Shown: positions 9,923 through 18,554, counted from the first letter of the stretch. The stretch is DNA of 64,000 bases from CAYREV01 sp964423345 (GCA_964423345.1 CAYREV010000006.1:35276-99275), one strand, 5' to 3'. The notes: generated from the letters alone by a model not told the origin. Numbers and translations: made by a program.

Positions 9923-10321
9923 CTACCGCTTGGTCTTCCAGCCGAGGTAGGATCCCCAGATTACGCAGTTATAGAATAGGGGATAGAGGATGGCATTGCG
10001 TTCAAAATTGCCGAATGGCTCTCCGCCCATATAGGGAGTGACCACAAGCCAGAGCCACAGGGTGGGCAGCAGTCCGAACAGAAAACCCTTGAATACCGTC
10101 GGTTGTCCGGCAAAACCGAAAAGGAGTCCCCAGACACCGCCCGCCAGGGCAAAGAGGATAGCGGCCATAATCTGGTCGAATATGGGAGATATCTCCCGGG
10201 TTACCGTATAATAGACGTCGATGTATCCGGGCTCCCCCGCGTATCCCCAGAAATAGAGCAGGTACATAATCCCTACCAGCAGCAATGCACCCACGAAACC
10301 GCTTTCAAAATAATCATACAT
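9923..10321 (-). CDS. Uncharacterised membrane protein
   Basis: A 132-aa protein with no recognised family. Four hydrophobic stretches are visible: residues about 8-27 (VGALLLVGIMYLLYFWGY), about 50-70 (IMAAILFALAGGVWGLLFGF), about 78-97 (VFKGFLFGLLPTLWLWLVV), and a C-terminal one (ILYPLFYNCVIWGSYLGW). The gene is convergent with copA, and the two stop codons are 14 bases apart. A short GC hairpin (CGGGC-TT-GCCCG) lies between them. The ATG at 10321 is the only sensible start. Confidence 0.65.
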   Translation of the reverse strand: MYDYFESGFVGALLLVGIMYLLYFWGYAGEPGYIDVYYTVTREISPIFDQIMAAILFALAGGVWGLLFGFAGQPTVFKGFLFGLLPTLWLWLVVTPYMGGEPFGNFERNAILYPLFYNCVIWGSYLGWKTKR

Positions 10322-10469
10322 GGTTATTTACCCTTTGCAGTATACTTTTTACCTGTGTGTATCACTGTTTCCAACGGAGCAGGGGATGGATTGTTCCCAA
10401 AGGATTGGCTGTTGCTTTGGGCAAGCTGAAAGCTGCCGAAGAATGAGCCGCGGCGACGGGGGGCGGCCC

Positions 10470-11255
10470 TTAATAAAATACCGGGGTGAAGTCCCTCAGC
10501 GGCAGGTACCCCCCGCTCTGCTCGGAACCCGGCTCGCGTTCCAGGGAGAGTTCATAGACGATGCGGTCGGTGCGGTAATAGCGCTGCTGATAGTAGATAG
10601 GTTTCTCGCCTACGGTATAGGAAAGCCTGTTCAACAGCAGCAGGGCCCTGCCCTCCCGTGTATTCAGCTTTTCGGCAATATAGGGAGAGGCGTTTTCCGC
10701 CTCTATCCGGTAGTAGCCCTTTTCGACGGGGATATCGAATTCCCTTTCAAGAATGCCGTATATGGTTTCATCGGTCAGGTCATAACCGTCGATAAGCTGG
10801 CCATAGAACATGGGCAGCCAGGTGATATCGAAGGCCATCGGCTGTCCGTCACCAAGACGCAAACGATCCAGGCGGATAACCATGCTTCCCTCGTCGATTT
10901 TCAGAATGCCGGCGATGCGGTCGGGCACCGGAGAGGTTTTAAATTGTATTACCTCTGAGGAGGCCTCCATGCCGGCACGGCTCATATCTTCCATGAAGTC
11001 GGTAAGGCGCCCGAGGGTCTGGTGCGACCGGTTGTCTTTTACGAAGCTTCCCAATCCCTGCCGGCGGTAGATGAGCTGTTCGTTTTCAAGGGTTTGCAAG
11101 GCTTTGCGCACGGTGATGCGGCTGACCCCGAACTTGCGGCAAAAGGTATTTTCCGAGGGAATTTTTTCATCTATTTCAAACTCGCCCTCCTCGATTTTTG
11201 ATCGAATCCAGTCACTTATCTGCCGGTGCCGCGGAGTGTTTTCCTTAAGCTCCAT
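10470..11255 (-). CDS. GntR/HutC-family transcriptional regulator with UTRA ligand domain
   Basis: A 261-aa dimeric repressor or activator. Residues about 8-75 form the winged HTH (IPSENTFCRKFGVSRITVRKAL). Residues about 95-245 form a UTRA effector domain (RLDRLRLGDGQPMAFDITWLP, then EGRALLLLNRLSYTVGEKPI), as in HutC, NagR and PhnF. UTRA domains usually bind small sugars, amino acids or phosphonates; the ligand here is unknown. The gene is divergent from the sulfur-transport cluster. Its promoter is a perfect TTGACA-N17-TATAAT with one palindrome in the spacer and a second just downstream of the -10, which strongly suggests autoregulation and control of the divergent genes. The next gene on its own strand is a membrane protein 148 bases away, probably not cotranscribed. 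Confidence 0.92.
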   Translation of the reverse strand: MELKENTPRHRQISDWIRSKIEEGEFEIDEKIPSENTFCRKFGVSRITVRKALQTLENEQLIYRRQGLGSFVKDNRSHQTLGRLTDFMEDMSRAGMEASSEVIQFKTSPVPDRIAGILKIDEGSMVIRLDRLRLGDGQPMAFDITWLPMFYGQLIDGYDLTDETIYGILEREFDIPVEKGYYRIEAENASPYIAEKLNTREGRALLLLNRLSYTVGEKPIYYQQRYYRTDRIVYELSLEREPGSEQSGGYLPLRDFTPVFY

Positions 11256-11279
11256 AAAAATTACCGTGTATTTATTTCA

Positions 11280-11312
11280 GGCATGTATGCCCATTATAAG
11301 GGCAATATGCCC
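11280..11312. promoter_or_regulatory. Twin palindromic operators, probably for the GntR regulator
   Basis: Two related palindromes, GGCAT-GT-ATGCC at 11280-11291 and GGGCA-ATA-TGCCC at 11300-11312. Their centres are about 20.5 bp apart, two helical turns. The second fills the middle of the spacer of the gntR promoter and the first covers its likely start site. Assignment to the adjacent GntR protein is inferred from position. Confidence 0.7.
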
Positions 11313-11321
11313 AATTGTCAA
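11293..11321 (-). promoter_or_regulatory. Consensus sigma-70-type promoter of the GntR gene
   Basis: Read on the minus strand, TTGACA (11316-11321) and TATAAT (11293-11298) are separated by exactly 17 bases. All twelve hexamer positions match the Escherichia coli consensus. The start codon lies about 38 bases downstream of the -10 element. Confidence 0.75.
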
Positions 11322-11343
11322 TACTTGTTATTACAACTAAGGT
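11315..11343 (+). promoter_or_regulatory. Candidate divergent promoter of the sulfur cluster
   Basis: TTGTCA (11315-11320), 17 bases, then TAAGGT (11338-11343), about 52 bases before the YeeE start. Its -35 overlaps the -35 of the gntR promoter on the other strand, so the two would compete. The -10 match is only partial. Confidence 0.4.
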
Positions 11344-11394
11344 TTTTTACCTTGGTGCCTCGAAAACAAGAAGGATTAATAAAAGGCGACAACG

Positions 11395-11964
11395 ATGTTT
11401 GAATGGATTGAAATACTTAGAGAACCGTGGCCCTGGTATGTAGCGGGACCGTTGATAGGATTAATCGTGCCCATACTGCTGCTGATTGGCGGCAAACAGT
11501 TCGGCGTATCCTCCAACCTGCGACACGCCTGCGCGGCCTGTCTTCCGGGAGAGATCGACTTTTTTAAATATAACTGGAAAGAATCGGGAGGCTGGAACCT
11601 GGTGTTTATCACCGGTGCGGTGCTGGGCGGTTTCATCGGCGGCTGGATGTTCAATAATCCCGAACCTATTGATCTGTCACGGCAGACCATCACGGAACTG
11701 CAGGCGCTGGGCATAAGCGACTTCGGCGGCATGATGCCGGACGACCTGTTTAACTGGGAAAACCTGGCCTCTCTGCAGGGGATCATCGTGCTGGTACTGG
11801 GCGGTTTCATGGTAGGCTTCGGTTCCCGTTATGCCGGGGGGTGTACTTCGGGACATGCCATCAGCGGACTGGCAAACCTGCAGCCGGCTTCCCTGCTGGC
11901 GGTAATCGGCTTTTTTATCGGTGGGCTGATTGTCACCTATTGGATCTATCCTCTGATTCTGTAG
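11395..11964 (+). CDS. YeeE/YedE-family sulfur-compound transporter subunit (first half)
   Basis: An integral membrane protein, 189 aa, of the YeeE/YedE (TsuA-like) family that moves thiosulfate or related sulfur species. Hydrophobic segments begin with YVAGPLIGLIVPILLLIGG. The family motif with the conserved cysteine lies in the second half (SRYAGGCTSGHAISGLANLQ). A second Cys pair is in the first half (LRHACAACLPGEID). Many Bacteroidota split the transporter into two adjacent half-size proteins, as here. The partner begins 59 bases downstream. It is the first gene of a five-gene plus-strand run, divergent from the GntR regulator. Confidence 0.9.
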   Translation: MFEWIEILREPWPWYVAGPLIGLIVPILLLIGGKQFGVSSNLRHACAACLPGEIDFFKYNWKESGGWNLVFITGAVLGGFIGGWMFNNPEPIDLSRQTITELQALGISDFGGMMPDDLFNWENLASLQGIIVLVLGGFMVGFGSRYAGGCTSGHAISGLANLQPASLLAVIGFFIGGLIVTYWIYPLIL

Positions 11965-12023
11965 GCATTGCCGCTTTAATCTCAATGTGAAGAAAATTAA
12001 TAAAGAACAGCAGAAAAGTGATT

Positions 12024-12443
12024 ATGAAGAAGTTTCTCCAATATCTGGCGACCGGAATATTTTTCGGTTTTGTACTGGTAAAATCGGAAGTAATATCCTG
12101 GTTTCGCATACAGGAGATGTTCCGTTTTGACGCTTTCCATATGTACGGTGTACTGGCACTGGGTGTGGCCGTGGGAATGTTATCCATCTACCTGATAAAA
12201 AAATTCAACCTTAAAGATGCAGACGGCGACCCTATCACCATTCCTCCCAAGGACTCCTCCCAGGTGGTTCGCTACCTGGTGGGAGGGACCTTCTTCGGAA
12301 TCGGTTGGGCTCTGACGGGGGCCTGCCCCGGACCGCTATTTACCCTTGCCGGTGCCGGTTACAGCATCATATTGGTTCCCATAGCGGGGGCTTTGCTGGG
12401 GACCTGGGTATACGGTAGCCTGCGTCCCCAATTGCCTCATTAA
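12024..12443 (+). CDS. YeeE/YedE-family sulfur-compound transporter subunit (second half)
   Basis: A 139-aa membrane protein, started at the ATG at 12024 (a GTG two codons earlier is possible). It contains VRYLVGGTFFGIGWALTGACPGPLFTLAG split over one helix-loop-helix, where GACPG is the conserved cysteine motif of the second half-module. Four hydrophobic segments are visible. It pairs with the preceding half-transporter, and the MBL-rhodanese gene follows 75 bases later. The transported species is probably thiosulfate or a sulfane-sulfur carrier; that is family knowledge, not shown by the sequence. Confidence 0.9.
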   Translation: MKKFLQYLATGIFFGFVLVKSEVISWFRIQEMFRFDAFHMYGVLALGVAVGMLSIYLIKKFNLKDADGDPITIPPKDSSQVVRYLVGGTFFGIGWALTGACPGPLFTLAGAGYSIILVPIAGALLGTWVYGSLRPQLPH

Positions 12444-12518
12444 CGGCAGTTTGAGGCATTGGCACAGGGCGACGTCTTCCCGAAAACAAAAATATTCATT
12501 TACAAATAAGTTAAACGC

Positions 12519-13922
12519 ATGTATTTCAAGCAGCTTTATGATAAAAAACTCTCGCAGTATGCCTACCTGATCGGTTGTCAGGCTACAGGCGAGGCTGTGG
12601 TAATTGATCCTCTGCGTGATGTGGATCAATATTTTGAGCTGGCGGAAAAGGAAAACCTCAATATCACGGCCGCGGCCGATACCCATATCCATGCCGATTA
12701 CGTGTCGGGATTGAGAGAGATGGCAGATAAGGGAGTCAAGGTATATGCCTCTGACGAGGGGGGACCGGACTGGAGGTATGAGTGGCTGAAAAACAGCAGT
12801 TACCAGTTCGAAATGATGAATGATGGTGACACCTTTGCCATAGGAAATATACAATTTGAGGTGGTTCAAACCCCGGGTCATACCCCGGAATCGGTCAGCC
12901 TGCTGGTGACGGACGGGGCGGCCACCGAACGGCCCATGGGTATCCTTACGGGCGATTTTGTGTTTGTAGGGGATGTAGGCCGGCCCGATTTGCTTGAAAC
13001 GGCAGCCGGGCAAAAGGGGGCTATGAAGCCGGCGGCCCGAAATCTCTATCGTTCCCTGGAAAAATTCAGGAAGTTGCCGGATGACCTGCAGGTGTGGCCG
13101 GCTCACGGCTCGGGAAGCGCATGCGGGAAATCTCTGGGAGCCATACCCCAATCGACGGTAGGTTATGAACTTGACACCAGCCCGGCTTTCCGTGCTGCAG
13201 ACAAAGAGGGGTTTGTGAACTTCATACTGGAGGGTCAACCGGAGCCGCCGCTCTATTTCGGCCGCATGAAGAAGGTCAACAGGGAGGGGCCGCCCCTGCT
13301 GCAAGGGTTGCCCAAAGCCAAAAAGTTGGGGGCGGAAGAGCTGCCTAAAAGGGAAGGGGTTATAGTTGATACCCGCGGCGCCCTTGCTTATATGAATGGG
13401 CATATCCCCGGTTCAATTCTCGTTACCCTTGATAATAATTTCAGCACTATTGCCGGTTCCTATATCGATCCGCAAAACGATATCTACCTGCTGGTAGAAG
13501 AAAAGCACCTGGAAGAGGCGGTGCGGGATCTTCTTCGGGTGGGACTCGACCGTATCCGCGGATATGCGGTACCCGAAGATCTTGAAGGGCGGACCGACCT
13601 GACCGAGTCTATCGGGACAGTGGATTTCAGCGATGTGGTTGAAGGCCTGGACCGGGACAACCGTCTGGTGCTGGATGTACGAAAAGCTACGGAATACGAG
13701 GAGGGCCATCTCCCCGGCGCAATCCATATTGCCCATACCCGTTTGGCCGATCATCTGGAGGAACTGCCCCGGGATAAGGAGCTGATGGTGCATTGTGCAA
13801 GCGGACAGCGAGCTTCCTATGCAACAGGTTTGCTGGCCAAAAACGGCTTTAGGGTCCGCTGGATAGACGACCGTTTTGAGAACTGGAAAAAGAAAGAGTC
13901 ACTAGCAGCTGAAATCGCATAA
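12519..13922 (+). CDS. MBL-fold hydrolase with two rhodanese domains (persulfide dioxygenase-like)
   Basis: A 467-aa cytosolic protein of the ETHE1/persulfide-dioxygenase-like class. Residues 1-240 are the metallo-beta-lactamase domain, with the metal motif THIHADYVSG near residue 57 and further ligands in TPGHTPESV and TGDFVFVGDVGRPD. Two rhodanese domains follow. The first (about 270-355, starting VIVDTRGALAYMNGHIPG) lacks a catalytic Cys, and the loop reads LLVEEKHLEE. The second (about 375-455) has the active Cys in VHCASGQRAS. Proteins of this layout oxidise or transfer persulfide sulfur during sulfide or sulfane-sulfur detoxification. Its place between sulfur transporters and a TauE/SafE permease fits that role. 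Whether this member is a dioxygenase or only a transferase is not decided by sequence. Confidence 0.92.
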   Translation: MYFKQLYDKKLSQYAYLIGCQATGEAVVIDPLRDVDQYFELAEKENLNITAAADTHIHADYVSGLREMADKGVKVYASDEGGPDWRYEWLKNSSYQFEMMNDGDTFAIGNIQFEVVQTPGHTPESVSLLVTDGAATERPMGILTGDFVFVGDVGRPDLLETAAGQKGAMKPAARNLYRSLEKFRKLPDDLQVWPAHGSGSACGKSLGAIPQSTVGYELDTSPAFRAADKEGFVNFILEGQPEPPLYFGRMKKVNREGPPLLQGLPKAKKLGAEELPKREGVIVDTRGALAYMNGHIPGSILVTLDNNFSTIAGSYIDPQNDIYLLVEEKHLEEAVRDLLRVGLDRIRGYAVPEDLEGRTDLTESIGTVDFSDVVEGLDRDNRLVLDVRKATEYEEGHLPGAIHIAHTRLADHLEELPRDKELMVHCASGQRASYATGLLAKNGFRVRWIDDRFENWKKKESLAAEIA

Positions 13923-13974
13923 CAAGCAATCTCCGGATGTTAATCAACGTTAATCAACAGTAAAATAAGGACCT

Positions 13975-14733
13975 ATGATTTTAGCCTGGATTGGTGCGTT
14001 AATGGTCGGTTTGTCCCTGGGCCTGCTGGGTTCGGGCGGTTCCATTCTCACCGTACCGGTACTGGTATATCTGGTCGGGGAAGAGGAAAAGGTGGCTATT
14101 GCTGAATCACTGGGTATAGTAGGAGCCATAGCCCTGGCCGGCTTTGTCCCCTATGCCCTTAAAAAACAGGTGCACTGGCGCAGCGTACTGCTGTTCGGGA
14201 TCCCCGGCATGGCCGGCACCTACGGAGGGGCCATCGTCGCCGGATATGTTTCCGGCACTTTTCAGCTGATCCTTTTTGCAGCCGTGATGGTGGTGGCCGC
14301 GGTTATGATGTTCCTCGATGAAAAAAAACCGAATGCGGCCGTTGAAAAAGATTTGAAACACGCCTGGTGGAAGATCGCCCTGGAGGGCTTGGCGGTAGGG
14401 GTGCTGACCGGCCTGGTGGGAGTGGGTGGAGGCTTCCTAATCGTTCCATCCCTGGTTATATTGGTGGGGCTTCCGATGCAGATAGCCATCGGAACCAGCC
14501 TGGCTATCATCGCCCTGAAAAGTATCAGCGGCTTTGTAAAATATATTGAAGTGCTGGAAAACCTGGGCCTTTCGATGGACTGGGAATTGCTGCTGGTTTT
14601 CAGCCTGATCGGTGCCGTCGGAAGCCTGGTGGGCAAAACCATCGGATCCTGGGTTTCGAACCGGAAACTGAAAGAGGGATTTGCCTGTTTCCTGGTCCTG
14701 ATGGGCACCTATATTATCTATATGAATATCTAA
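13975..14733 (+). CDS. TauE/SafE-family sulfite/organosulfur exporter
   Basis: A 252-aa membrane permease with about eight hydrophobic segments and an internal two-fold repeat: GLLGSGGSILTVPVLVYL in the first half and GLVGVGGGFLIVPSLVILVG in the second are the family's glycine-rich motifs. It likely exports sulfite or another oxidised sulfur product made by the upstream MBL-rhodanese enzyme. That is an inference from cluster membership. It starts 52 bases after the MBL gene and is followed by a rhodanese 43 bases later. Confidence 0.92.
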   Translation: MILAWIGALMVGLSLGLLGSGGSILTVPVLVYLVGEEEKVAIAESLGIVGAIALAGFVPYALKKQVHWRSVLLFGIPGMAGTYGGAIVAGYVSGTFQLILFAAVMVVAAVMMFLDEKKPNAAVEKDLKHAWWKIALEGLAVGVLTGLVGVGGGFLIVPSLVILVGLPMQIAIGTSLAIIALKSISGFVKYIEVLENLGLSMDWELLLVFSLIGAVGSLVGKTIGSWVSNRKLKEGFACFLVLMGTYIIYMNI

Positions 14734-14776
14734 GACCGTAACACACTACCTGCAACAGAAAAATAACAAGGGGAGC

Positions 14777-15166
14777 ATGAATTCTGCATTAATTGTAATT
14801 ATCCTGCTAGCCGTCGCATTCGGCTTATTCTATATTTCCAAACAACAATCGGCTGAGATGGTCACTCCCGGGCAGTTCAGGGAGTTGATGGAATCCAATC
14901 CGGGGGTCGTGATCGATGTACGCACGGCTAATGAACACACGGCGGGCCACCTGGAGATAACCGATCATAACTTTGATGTGATGTCAGGGCAATTCAACAA
15001 ACAGCTGAAGGACCTGGACCGGGACCGGACCTACTACCTGTATTGCCGAACGGGCAACCGAAGCGGCAAGGCGGCCCGGATCATGAAGAGCAACGGCTTT
15101 GAGGAGGTGTACAATATTGGCGGATTCCGGGACCTCGCCGAAGCCGGTTTTGAAACCAAACCCTGA
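14777..15166 (+). CDS. Membrane-anchored single-domain rhodanese
   Basis: A 129-aa protein with an N-terminal membrane anchor (ALIVIILLAVAFGLFYISK) and one rhodanese domain from about residue 32. The domain starts VVIDVRTANEHTAGH and has the active-site loop YCRTGNRSGKAA with its catalytic Cys. It would hold the sulfurtransferase at the inner membrane, probably on the periplasmic side if the anchor is N-in. It closes the sulfur cluster and is convergent with gntP; the stop codons are 31 bases apart. Confidence 0.9.
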   Translation: MNSALIVIILLAVAFGLFYISKQQSAEMVTPGQFRELMESNPGVVIDVRTANEHTAGHLEITDHNFDVMSGQFNKQLKDLDRDRTYYLYCRTGNRSGKAARIMKSNGFEEVYNIGGFRDLAEAGFETKP

Positions 15167-15197
15167 TAAGGGCATTGGCAGACCTGTTGAAACCCCT

Positions 15198-16550
15198 TCA
15201 GAAAAAGAAGCTTAATGTAAGGGCCAGCACAAAGCCGGTGACGGAGATGATGGTTTCCATGACCGTCCACGATTGCAGGGTTTCTTTTTCGGAAAGCCCC
15301 AGGTAACGGTTGACCAGCCAGAAGCCGCTGTCGTTCACATGCGAGAGGATCGTCGCCCCCGAGGCTATGGCCAGGGCAATAAGGGCCTTATGCGGCTCGG
15401 TAAGGGAAAACTGTTCGATGATGGGCGACATGATGCCTGCTGCGGTGATCATGGAAACCGTGGCCGATCCCTGGGTAATGCGAACGGCACATGCAATGAG
15501 GTAGGCCAGTACGATAGCGGGAAGCCCGAAATCGGCCATGCCGTCGGCCAGCATCCTGCCGACCCCGCTGTCGATGAGCACCTGCTTGAATACGCCTCCC
15601 GCACCCGTGATAAGGATGATGACGCCGGCCGGCTTGAGGGCTTCCATACTCAGGTCGGAGAGCTTGCTGCGGCTGGTTCCCCGTCGCGTGCCAAGCCAGT
15701 AGAGGGCCATCAGCACGGCAATGATCAGTGCGATAAAGGGATGGCCGATAAAAGTGAAGAGGGCGGTGACCCAGCTTTCCTCTATCCGGCCGGCCCCGAC
15801 GAGAGCATCTGTCAGGGTATTGCACAGGATGAGGATAAGCGGGATGCTGATGATAGCGCAGATCGCTCCGAATGAGGGCAGGCCCTCTTCCTGCTCCTCC
15901 CGTTGTTCCAGTTCCATGTATTCCGGCACCCGCGCGTCAATTTTCTTGCTGATATAGTTGCCGAAGATCGGGCCGGCGAGTATGGCAGCAGGAATACCGA
16001 TGATAAAACCGAATAGTATCACCCAGCCGAGGTCGGCACCCAGTATTTCAGCTACCGCTATGGGACCCGGCGTGGGCGGTATGAAACTGTGGGTTACCGC
16101 CAGCCCCGTGAGCAGGGGGATGCCGTAGTAGAGCAGCGACTTGCCGGTATCACGGGCCAGGGCATACACCATAGGCACCAGAATAATAAAGCCGACATCA
16201 AAGAAGACGGGGATGGCGACAATAAAACCCGTCAAGGTCAGGGCCCAGGAAGCATTTTTATGCCCGAACTTCCTGAGCATGGTTCGGGCCAGCGCTTCGG
16301 CCCCTCCCGAATGTTCCAGGATCTGCCCGAAGATGGCGCCCAGTCCCACCACCGTGGCGACAAAACCGAGGGTGCCGCCCATGCCGTTCTGTATACTTTC
16401 GAGCACTCCCTCAACCGGCATGCCGGAGGCCAGCCCCACAAACACACTGGAGATAAGCAATGCGATAAAGGCATTGATCTTGAGGCGGGTGACCAGGTAT
16501 AGAAGTATGGCTATACCGCCAAGCGTGGCCAGCAGTAACTGATATTCCAT
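15198..16550 (-). CDS. gntP: Gluconate:H+ symporter, GntP family
   Basis: A 450-aa inner-membrane permease importing gluconate or a related sugar acid. I start it at the ATG at 16550 (MEYQLLLATLGG). The frame continues upstream into gnd, but those residues are not part of the family. Family features include FIPPTPGPIAVAEILGADLG, the SHVNDSGFWLVNRYLGLSEK segment near the C-terminus, and a QGSATVSMITAA loop. The start lies 10 bases after the gnd stop codon, so the two are translated from one message. With gntK upstream this makes a complete gluconate uptake and activation unit. Confidence 0.95.
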   Translation of the reverse strand: MEYQLLLATLGGIAILLYLVTRLKINAFIALLISSVFVGLASGMPVEGVLESIQNGMGGTLGFVATVVGLGAIFGQILEHSGGAEALARTMLRKFGHKNASWALTLTGFIVAIPVFFDVGFIILVPMVYALARDTGKSLLYYGIPLLTGLAVTHSFIPPTPGPIAVAEILGADLGWVILFGFIIGIPAAILAGPIFGNYISKKIDARVPEYMELEQREEQEEGLPSFGAICAIISIPLILILCNTLTDALVGAGRIEESWVTALFTFIGHPFIALIIAVLMALYWLGTRRGTSRSKLSDLSMEALKPAGVIILITGAGGVFKQVLIDSGVGRMLADGMADFGLPAIVLAYLIACAVRITQGSATVSMITAAGIMSPIIEQFSLTEPHKALIALAIASGATILSHVNDSGFWLVNRYLGLSEKETLQSWTVMETIISVTGFVLALTLSFFF

Positions 16551-16560
16551 AATGGTGGTT

Positions 16561-17997
16561 TTACGCTTTAGGTTTCCACTCGCTGTGAAACAGGGTGCCC
16601 CGGGGACGGTCAACCAGCTCGTAGCCGTGGGCTCCGAAATAATCCCGCTGGGCCTGGATCAGGTTGGCGGGCAGGCGTCCCGTCCGCAGCATATCGTACT
16701 GCAGCAGGGCATTGCTCATGGCCGGGGTCGGCAGACCGTAGGCGTGGGCGGGGGAGATGACGCGGCGCAGATGCTGCTGAAGGGCGCTTAGTTTTCGGGC
16801 AAAGGCGGGGTCGGCCAGCAGATGCGGGAGTCCGCGGGACGTCTGAAATACCTTTTGGGCTGTTTTGAGCAGTTCTGAACGGATGATGCAGCCGTTTTGC
16901 CAAATACGGCAGATCTCCTCCGGGTTGATCTCCCATCCCCGCTGCCGTCCGGCTTCCTGAATAAGGTAGAAGCCTTCCGCGAGGACGATAAGGCGCGCGG
17001 CCAGCAGGGCCGAAGGCAGAGATTCCAGGAGTTGAGCGCCGCCGGCATCGACGGTAGGCTCGGGACCTTCCAGCTCTCCCGAGAGTTTATTCCTGAAATT
17101 TTTGAGGCTTGAGAACATCCTGGCGTGAACCGCAGAGGAGATGACGGGCAGGGGTGCTCCCTTATCCAGGGCCGCTTTGGCCGTCCACCGTCCGGTACCC
17201 TTCTGTCCTGCGGTATCCAGTATTTTCTCGACCAGGGGAGAGCCGTCCCCGTCTCTAACGCCCAATATATCGATGGTAATATCCAGCAGGTAACTGTTGA
17301 GTTCTCCCCGGTTCCACTCCTCGAAAACGGATGCGATCCCGGATGCATCCATTCCCAGGCCCCTTTTAAGCAGGTCGTAACACTCAGCGATCAGCTGCAT
17401 ATCGGCATATTCGATGCCGTTGTGGACCATCTTGACAAAGTGGCCGGCTCCCTCCTTCCCAATCCAGCTGCAGCAGGGCCTGCCTTCGGAATCCTTGGCG
17501 GCGATCCGGTTCAGGAGGGGGAGAACCCGGCTGCGGGCCTGCAGAGAACCGCCGGGCATGAGGGAGGGGCCGTTTCTGGCGCCTTCGGCTCCGCCGGAAA
17601 CGCCCAAGCCGACAAAGTGCAACTTTTGCGCCGACAACTCTTTGAGCCGTCGCCCGGTATCCTCATAATGGGAGTTGCCCCCGTCGATGAGAATATCCCC
17701 TTCGTCGAGCAGGGGTGTCAGCGTTTCCAGAACGCGGTCTACCACCTCCCCGGCTTTGACCATCAGAAGAATGATGCGGGGAGCATCCAGGGCGGCAAGG
17801 AAGTCCTTTTCCGTGTAGGTGCCGATAAAATTTTTATCCTCCCCGTTTTGCTGCAGGAAATCCTCCAGCCGGTTTTCCTCGCTTCCGGGCAGGGTTTTGT
17901 TGAAGAGGGCCACGCGGTAGCCCTTGTCCTCAAAGTTCAGGGCAAGGTTGCTTCCCATTACGCCCAGTCCGTAAATGCCAATCTGTGCTTTTTCCAT
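16561..17997 (-). CDS. gnd: 6-phosphogluconate dehydrogenase, decarboxylating
   Basis: Converts 6-phosphogluconate to ribulose 5-phosphate and CO2 with NADP(H), in the oxidative pentose phosphate pathway. It is a 478-aa long-form enzyme. The N-terminal Rossmann motif reads IGIYGLGVMGSNLALN. The substrate-binding signature is near residues 105-135 (IDGGNSHYEDTGRR, then VGLGVSGGAEGARNGPSLMPGG). The catalytic Lys/Asn region is FVKMVHNGIEYADMQLI, and the C-terminal domain has QAQRDYFGAHGYE. Genes for gluconokinase upstream and GntP downstream show that imported gluconate is phosphorylated and then oxidatively decarboxylated. No Entner-Doudoroff genes (edd, eda) are next to it. Confidence 0.97.
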   Translation of the reverse strand: MEKAQIGIYGLGVMGSNLALNFEDKGYRVALFNKTLPGSEENRLEDFLQQNGEDKNFIGTYTEKDFLAALDAPRIILLMVKAGEVVDRVLETLTPLLDEGDILIDGGNSHYEDTGRRLKELSAQKLHFVGLGVSGGAEGARNGPSLMPGGSLQARSRVLPLLNRIAAKDSEGRPCCSWIGKEGAGHFVKMVHNGIEYADMQLIAECYDLLKRGLGMDASGIASVFEEWNRGELNSYLLDITIDILGVRDGDGSPLVEKILDTAGQKGTGRWTAKAALDKGAPLPVISSAVHARMFSSLKNFRNKLSGELEGPEPTVDAGGAQLLESLPSALLAARLIVLAEGFYLIQEAGRQRGWEINPEEICRIWQNGCIIRSELLKTAQKVFQTSRGLPHLLADPAFARKLSALQQHLRRVISPAHAYGLPTPAMSNALLQYDMLRTGRLPANLIQAQRDYFGAHGYELVDRPRGTLFHSEWKPKA

Positions 17998-18062
17998 AGG
18001 CTGTTTTCAGAATATCGGCTAAGTGGATATAGCTACTGAATAGCTGTCAAATATGCAAAAGG

Positions 18063-18554
18063 TTATGGAGAGTCGGCCTCCAGCTGCTCAAGGATCTCCC
18101 CGACTATTTTTTCCGGGGACCGGTCGATGGAGACGGTAATGGCCCGTTCAGGCTTTTCAAGGGCCTCGAACTGGGAGTCGAGCAGCGAAAGGGGCATGAA
18201 ATGACCGTTTCGGTCTTTCATGCGGCCTGCTATAAGTTCCCTGGATCCCTTTAGATATATAAATTGCACGGGGATCCCGTCGGGTGTGAGGATGGACCGG
18301 TAGGACTTCTTAAGGGCCGAGCAGGCCAGCACCGCTCCTCCCTGTTCTTCCCAATCCTGCATGGCCCGTGCCATGTTTCGAAGCCAGGGCAGGCGATCTT
18401 TATCGTTTAGCGGCAGACCTTCCTTCATCTTCCCGATATTGGATTCCGGGTGGTAATCGTCGGCATCATAAAAAGGGAGATTCAGTGCCTGTGCCAGCTT
18501 GGTTCCCACCAGGGTTTTCCCAGAGCTGCTGACCCCCATCACGATATAAATCAT
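18063..18554 (-). CDS. gntK: Gluconokinase (thermoresistant GntK type)
   Basis: Phosphorylates gluconate to 6-phosphogluconate with ATP, in the cytosol. The 163-aa protein has the P-loop GVSSSGKTLVG near residues 7-17, the YDADDYHPESNIGKMKEGLPLND substrate region split around residue 40, and CSALKKSYR at about residue 77. Length matches the GntK/IdnK family. It is first in the gluconate operon, 65 bases upstream of gnd. No dedicated regulator is beside it. Confidence 0.95.
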   Translation of the reverse strand: MIYIVMGVSSSGKTLVGTKLAQALNLPFYDADDYHPESNIGKMKEGLPLNDKDRLPWLRNMARAMQDWEEQGGAVLACSALKKSYRSILTPDGIPVQFIYLKGSRELIAGRMKDRNGHFMPLSLLDSQFEALEKPERAITVSIDRSPEKIVGEILEQLEADSP

